A program made the translations under genes and the position numbers. Below are positions 6,677 to 9,104 of a stretch of 9,104 bases of DNA, piece after piece (positions within the stretch are counted from its first letter, which is position 1; the number at the start of each line of letters is the position of its first letter). Under the pieces are notes generated by a model, which saw only the letters and a list, made by a program, of their open reading frames with translations, made no database searches and was not told where the DNA came from. The stretch is from Pseudomonadota bacterium (GTDB taxonomy: Bacteria; Pseudomonadota; Alphaproteobacteria; Acetobacterales; Acetobacteraceae): contig JAJZVS010000144.1 of assembly GCA_021845555.1 (NCBI GenBank), positions 1-9,104 on the forward strand, written 5' to 3'.

Positions 6677-7543
6677 ATGAAGATACATTCGGAGGATTTC
6701 CGCGTAACGGAAGGTGCCTCGGTAGACCTGCGGAAGCGGCCGACGAAAACCGATCCCGTCTACAAGTCGAAGAAGCACTACAAGAAGCTGCTCGAGCACC
6801 ATGTTGCGCGATTGAGCACGTTGCAGCAGCTGCTCTATGCATCAAATCGCCACGCGATTCTGCTGATCTTCCAGGCGATGGACGCGGCCGGGAAAGACGG
6901 TGCCATCAGGCATGTGATGTCCGGGGTCAACCCGCAAGGCTGTCAGGTCTTCAGCTTCAAGCATCCAAGTCACGCCGAATTGCTGCACGATTTTCTCTGG
7001 CGCACCAGCCGCGATCTGCCGGAACGCGGGCGGATCGGCATCTTCAACCGGTCGTATTACGAGGAGGTGCTGATCGCACGTGTGCACCCGGAGATTCTTC
7101 ATAGCGAAGGGCTGCCGGACGCACCGGACGAAGAGTCGATCTGGCGCGGGCGCTATCGGTCGATCGTGGACCTGGAGCGTCACCTCCGCGCCAACGGAAC
7201 CCGGATCATAAAGTTCTACCTCCATCTTTCGGAGGACGAGCAGCGAAAGAGGTTCCTGGACCGGATCGATGAACCCGAAAAGAACTGGAAATTCAGCCAG
7301 GCGGACATCGCGGAGCGGAAGTTCTGGGATCGCTACATGGCGGCGTTCGAGGCGTGCCTCGGCGCGACAAGCACAACCGACGCGCCCTGGTATGTCGTTC
7401 CCGCTGACGACAAGGAGAACGCGCGCCTGATCGTGTCCCAGATCATCCTCGATACGCTCGACGGGCTCGATATGGCCTATCCCGTCACGACGGCGGAGCG
7501 CCACCAGGAACTGCAGTTGATCCGCAAGCAACTCGAGAAGTAG
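6677..7543 (+). CDS. ppk2: polyphosphate kinase 2 family protein (polyphosphate:nucleotide phosphotransferase)
   Basis: A cytoplasmic enzyme that moves phosphate between polyphosphate and nucleotides; at 288 residues it is a normal single-domain PPK2. Walker A is AMDAAGKDG at 67-75 with K73. The next block, HVMSGVNPQGCQVFSFKHPS at 79-98, and the Walker B-like block IGIFNRSYYEEVLIARVHPE at 120-139 are typical of the group that resembles class III PPK2s, which can phosphorylate both AMP and ADP. The lid region has basic residues at RKRFLDRIDEPEKNWKFS (190-207). The subclass is judged from motif recall and is less certain than the family. The ATG at 6677 follows GGAGG (6665-6669) by 7 bp. It lies 82 bp after the restored ATPase tail and is probably co-transcribed with the pump, suggesting that polyphosphate-derived nucleotides support ATP-dependent proton export. 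Confidence 0.95.
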   Translation: MKIHSEDFRVTEGASVDLRKRPTKTDPVYKSKKHYKKLLEHHVARLSTLQQLLYASNRHAILLIFQAMDAAGKDGAIRHVMSGVNPQGCQVFSFKHPSHAELLHDFLWRTSRDLPERGRIGIFNRSYYEEVLIARVHPEILHSEGLPDAPDEESIWRGRYRSIVDLERHLRANGTRIIKFYLHLSEDEQRKRFLDRIDEPEKNWKFSQADIAERKFWDRYMAAFEACLGATSTTDAPWYVVPADDKENARLIVSQIILDTLDGLDMAYPVTTAERHQELQLIRKQLEK

Positions 7544-7594
7544 GGACGCGGCCCCACCGATCCGGGAAGGCCGCAACTGTCCCGGCCTCGGCCG

Positions 7595-7621
7595 CCGCGC
7601 CGACGCAGCCCTGCGGCGCGG
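7595..7621. terminator. candidate hairpin between convergent genes
   Basis: CCGCGCC (7595-7601) pairs with GGCGCGG (7615-7621) across 13 bases, in the 91-bp gap between the ends of ppk2 and the convergent hydrolase gene. It could end transcription from either side. There is no T-tract on either strand, so it would not be a canonical intrinsic terminator. Confidence 0.33.
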
Positions 7622-7634
7622 AGGCCCCCGGCAG

Positions 7635-8420
7635 TCAGGCCGTCGCGCGCGCCACCGGGTTGGACAGGGTGCCGATCCCGGTAATCTCCACCTCGCACAG
7701 ATCGCCGTGCTTCATGTCGGCGCACTCGCCCTCGGTGCCCATCCACACCACGTCGCCCGGATGGAGCGTGATGTAGCGGGTCATCTCCACCAGGAAATCG
7801 ACCACGCCGAACACCATCTCGTTGGTGTGGAATTCTATGATCTGCTTGCCGTTCAGCCTTACCCTTGTGCGCAGCGCGTCCAGATCGACCGCGGTTTCGA
7901 TCCACGGCCCCATCGGCTTGAACGTGTCGGTGTTCTTCGAGCGGTACATGGTGCGGTCGGAACGCTGCCAGGTGCGCTCGGAGACATCGTTGCCGATCGT
8001 GTAGCCGAGCACCGCCTCCAGCGCATTGTCCCGTGTCAGGTGCTTGCATGTCTTGCCGATCACCGCCACGAGCTCGCCCTCGTACTGCACCTTGTCGGTG
8101 GCGTCGGCGGGAATGACGATCGTCTCGCCCTGCGCGATCAGCGCGTTGTTGGCGCGGTAGCCGATCTCCGGCCGGGTCGGCAGATTGGGCGGCTGGCCGA
8201 TCTTCGCTGCCACCGCGCGCACGTGCTCGGCGTAGTTCATGCCGCAGGCATAGAAGGTGGGCGGCACCACCGGCACCAGCAGCTTCGTCTCCGCCAGCTT
8301 CAGCGTGGTCGCGGTGCGTTCCCAGGTGGCGAAGGGGGAGCCGCGCACGGGGATGAGCGTTTCGCCCTCCACGATCGCATAGCTCGGGGTGCCGGCGTGG
8401 TCGATACGGGCCCAGCGCAT
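7635..8420 (-). CDS. fumarylacetoacetate hydrolase family protein
   Basis: A 261-residue metal-dependent enzyme of the FAH superfamily, whose members cleave or isomerise beta-keto acids such as acylpyruvates or 2-hydroxymuconate derivatives in catabolic pathways. The catalytic domain starts near residue 54 (PTFYACGMNYAEH). Metal ligands fit E114 and E116 in YEGELVAVIGK and D145 in GYTIGNDVSER. K168 (FKPMGPW) and the block TNEMVFGVVDFLVEM (199-213), with HPGDVVWMGTEGE near 220-232, are also typical. The true substrate cannot be read from the sequence. GGAGGAG lies about 6 bp before the ATG. The NTF2-like gene ends 30 bp upstream, so the two likely share a transcript. Confidence 0.93.
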   Translation of the reverse strand: MRWARIDHAGTPSYAIVEGETLIPVRGSPFATWERTATTLKLAETKLLVPVVPPTFYACGMNYAEHVRAVAAKIGQPPNLPTRPEIGYRANNALIAQGETIVIPADATDKVQYEGELVAVIGKTCKHLTRDNALEAVLGYTIGNDVSERTWQRSDRTMYRSKNTDTFKPMGPWIETAVDLDALRTRVRLNGKQIIEFHTNEMVFGVVDFLVEMTRYITLHPGDVVWMGTEGECADMKHGDLCEVEITGIGTLSNPVARATA

Positions 8421-8450
8421 GGTGGTCTCCTCCTGCGGTTGCGCGGGAGG

Positions 8451-8894
8451 CTAGCAGGGGGGGGCGGGGTGGGAAAGCGCGTGCCGGACGGCGGCCTCCG
8501 TGAGCAGCCGGGTGCCGAACCAGCCCCAATAGATGCGGTGGTGGCGGATCAGACCGTCGGCGATCTCCATTACCTCGACCAGATCGACCTGTTCGCCGGC
8601 CGGCGTGTCGCGTGGGTATTCCCAGATCAGCAGGTTGCCGAGGCTGGCCCAGTCGCCCGTGCGCCACCAGCGGACCAGCGCGTTGGGACGGCGGCGCGCG
8701 CCTTCCTCAAAGAAACGGGCGAGTTCGACATGGCCGCGCAACACGCCCTCCGGCCGATCGGCCAGGATCGCCGGCACCAACGGGCTTTCCAGCACCGCAT
8801 CCGCCGCATAGAGCGCGAGCAATGCCAGTGTGTCGCGCTCGCGCGCGGCGCGGTGCCATTCGACGAAGATGCGGGCGTGGTCGGGGTCCTGCAT
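8451..8894 (-). CDS. NTF2/SnoaL-like domain protein
   Basis: A 147-residue protein with the pattern of the NTF2-like, SnoaL-type cone fold. It has an N-terminal helix (ARIFVEWHRAARERDTLALL), then YAADAVLESPLVPA, then a region with GHVELARFFEEGAR, and closes with beta strands such as WEYPRDTPAGEQVDLVEVME and DGLIRHHRIYWGW. Members bind small hydrophobic ligands or act as isomerases and cyclases; the role here is unknown. The ATG at 8894 is preferred because GAAGGA lies about 8 bp upstream. An in-frame ATG at 8921 would add nine residues, but it has no ribosome binding site and falls inside an inverted repeat. The stop is TAG at 8451-8453. It precedes the FAH-family gene by 30 bp, suggesting a shared small-molecule pathway. 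Confidence 0.85.
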   Translation of the reverse strand: MQDPDHARIFVEWHRAARERDTLALLALYAADAVLESPLVPAILADRPEGVLRGHVELARFFEEGARRRPNALVRWWRTGDWASLGNLLIWEYPRDTPAGEQVDLVEVMEIADGLIRHHRIYWGWFGTRLLTEAAVRHALSHPAPPC

Positions 8895-8911
8895 GGCCTG
8901 GTCCTTCGCTT

Positions 8912-8930
8912 GCGGCCCCATTGTGGCCGC
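8912..8930. promoter_or_regulatory. inverted repeat in the divergent spacer, possible operator
   Basis: GCGGCC (8912-8917) and GGCCGC (8925-8930) form perfect six-base arms around a 7-base centre. The repeat lies between the NTF2-like gene and the divergent ArsR-type regulator gene, where such a regulator would be expected to bind. No -10/-35 pair was convincing in the spacer, so the operator role is inferred from position only. Confidence 0.3.
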
Positions 8931-8965
8931 TGGACGGCGACGGATAGTTCACACAAGATGGAAAC

Positions 8966-9104
8966 ATGAGTCGTCCCGCCGACATCGCGCCCAACATCGC
9001 CACGCCGGCGGCGCTGATCGGCGATCCGGCCCGCGCCGCCATGCTGACCGCGCTGGCCGACGGCACCGCGCGGCCGGCCGGGGAACTGGCGGAGATCGCC
9101 GGCC
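8966..9104 (+). CDS. ArsR-family winged-helix regulator (N-terminal part, runs off right edge)
   Basis: The first 46 codons of a small DNA-binding protein. The block LIGDPARAAMLTALADG (about 17-33), followed by PAGELAEIAG (37-46), is the typical start of the ArsR/SmtB winged-helix domain, ending just before the recognition helix. Any metal- or ligand-binding cysteines would lie outside the window. ATG 8966 is used because the nearby ATG at 8958 stops after three codons; a clear ribosome binding site is lacking. It is divergent from the NTF2-like/FAH-family pair and is the obvious candidate to control it, although this cannot be shown from the visible part. Confidence 0.83.
   Translation, partial: MSRPADIAPNIATPAALIGDPARAAMLTALADGTARPAGELAEIAG

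Overview
The window is GC-rich DNA with alphaproteobacterial gene content. A dnaX gene sits directly downstream of the small SRP RNA gene, there is a FixK/FNR-type regulator, and the coding style is strongly GC3. I infer an alphaproteobacterium, perhaps Rhodospirillales/Acetobacteraceae-like. No insertion sequence, CRISPR array, tRNA or rRNA was seen, and no stretch above 300 bp lacks a gene.

Layout. (1) 1-1678, minus strand: the 5' two thirds or so of dnaX (runs off the left edge), preceded by the small SRP RNA gene ffs and its candidate promoter. (2) 1904-2596, plus strand: two small unrecognised genes, a 167-residue protein with one predicted membrane segment and a 51-residue charged, disordered protein. 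(3) 2790-7543, plus strand: a three-gene group made of a Crp/FNR-superfamily regulator, a P-type proton-pumping ATPase (type IIIA) and a PPK2-family polyphosphate kinase. (4) 7635-8894, minus strand: a fumarylacetoacetate hydrolase-family enzyme and an upstream NTF2/SnoaL-like protein, probably one transcript. (5) 8966-9104, plus strand: the first 46 codons of an ArsR-type regulator, divergent from region 4.

Region 3 is the most interesting part. The regulator looks like an oxygen- or redox-responsive FixK-type factor, the ATPase exports protons using ATP, and PPK2 can regenerate nucleoside di- or triphosphates from polyphosphate. Together they suggest an energy or pH homeostasis unit for low-oxygen or starvation conditions; this is an inference from gene order and families. 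The ATPase carries an unusual C-terminal tail. A 15-bp tandem repeat there has one unit of 14 bp, which throws the natural tail out of frame; the tail also has its own well-placed ribosome binding site and GTG start. The regulator has a cysteine where FNR has a DNA-contacting serine, and an extended C-terminus.
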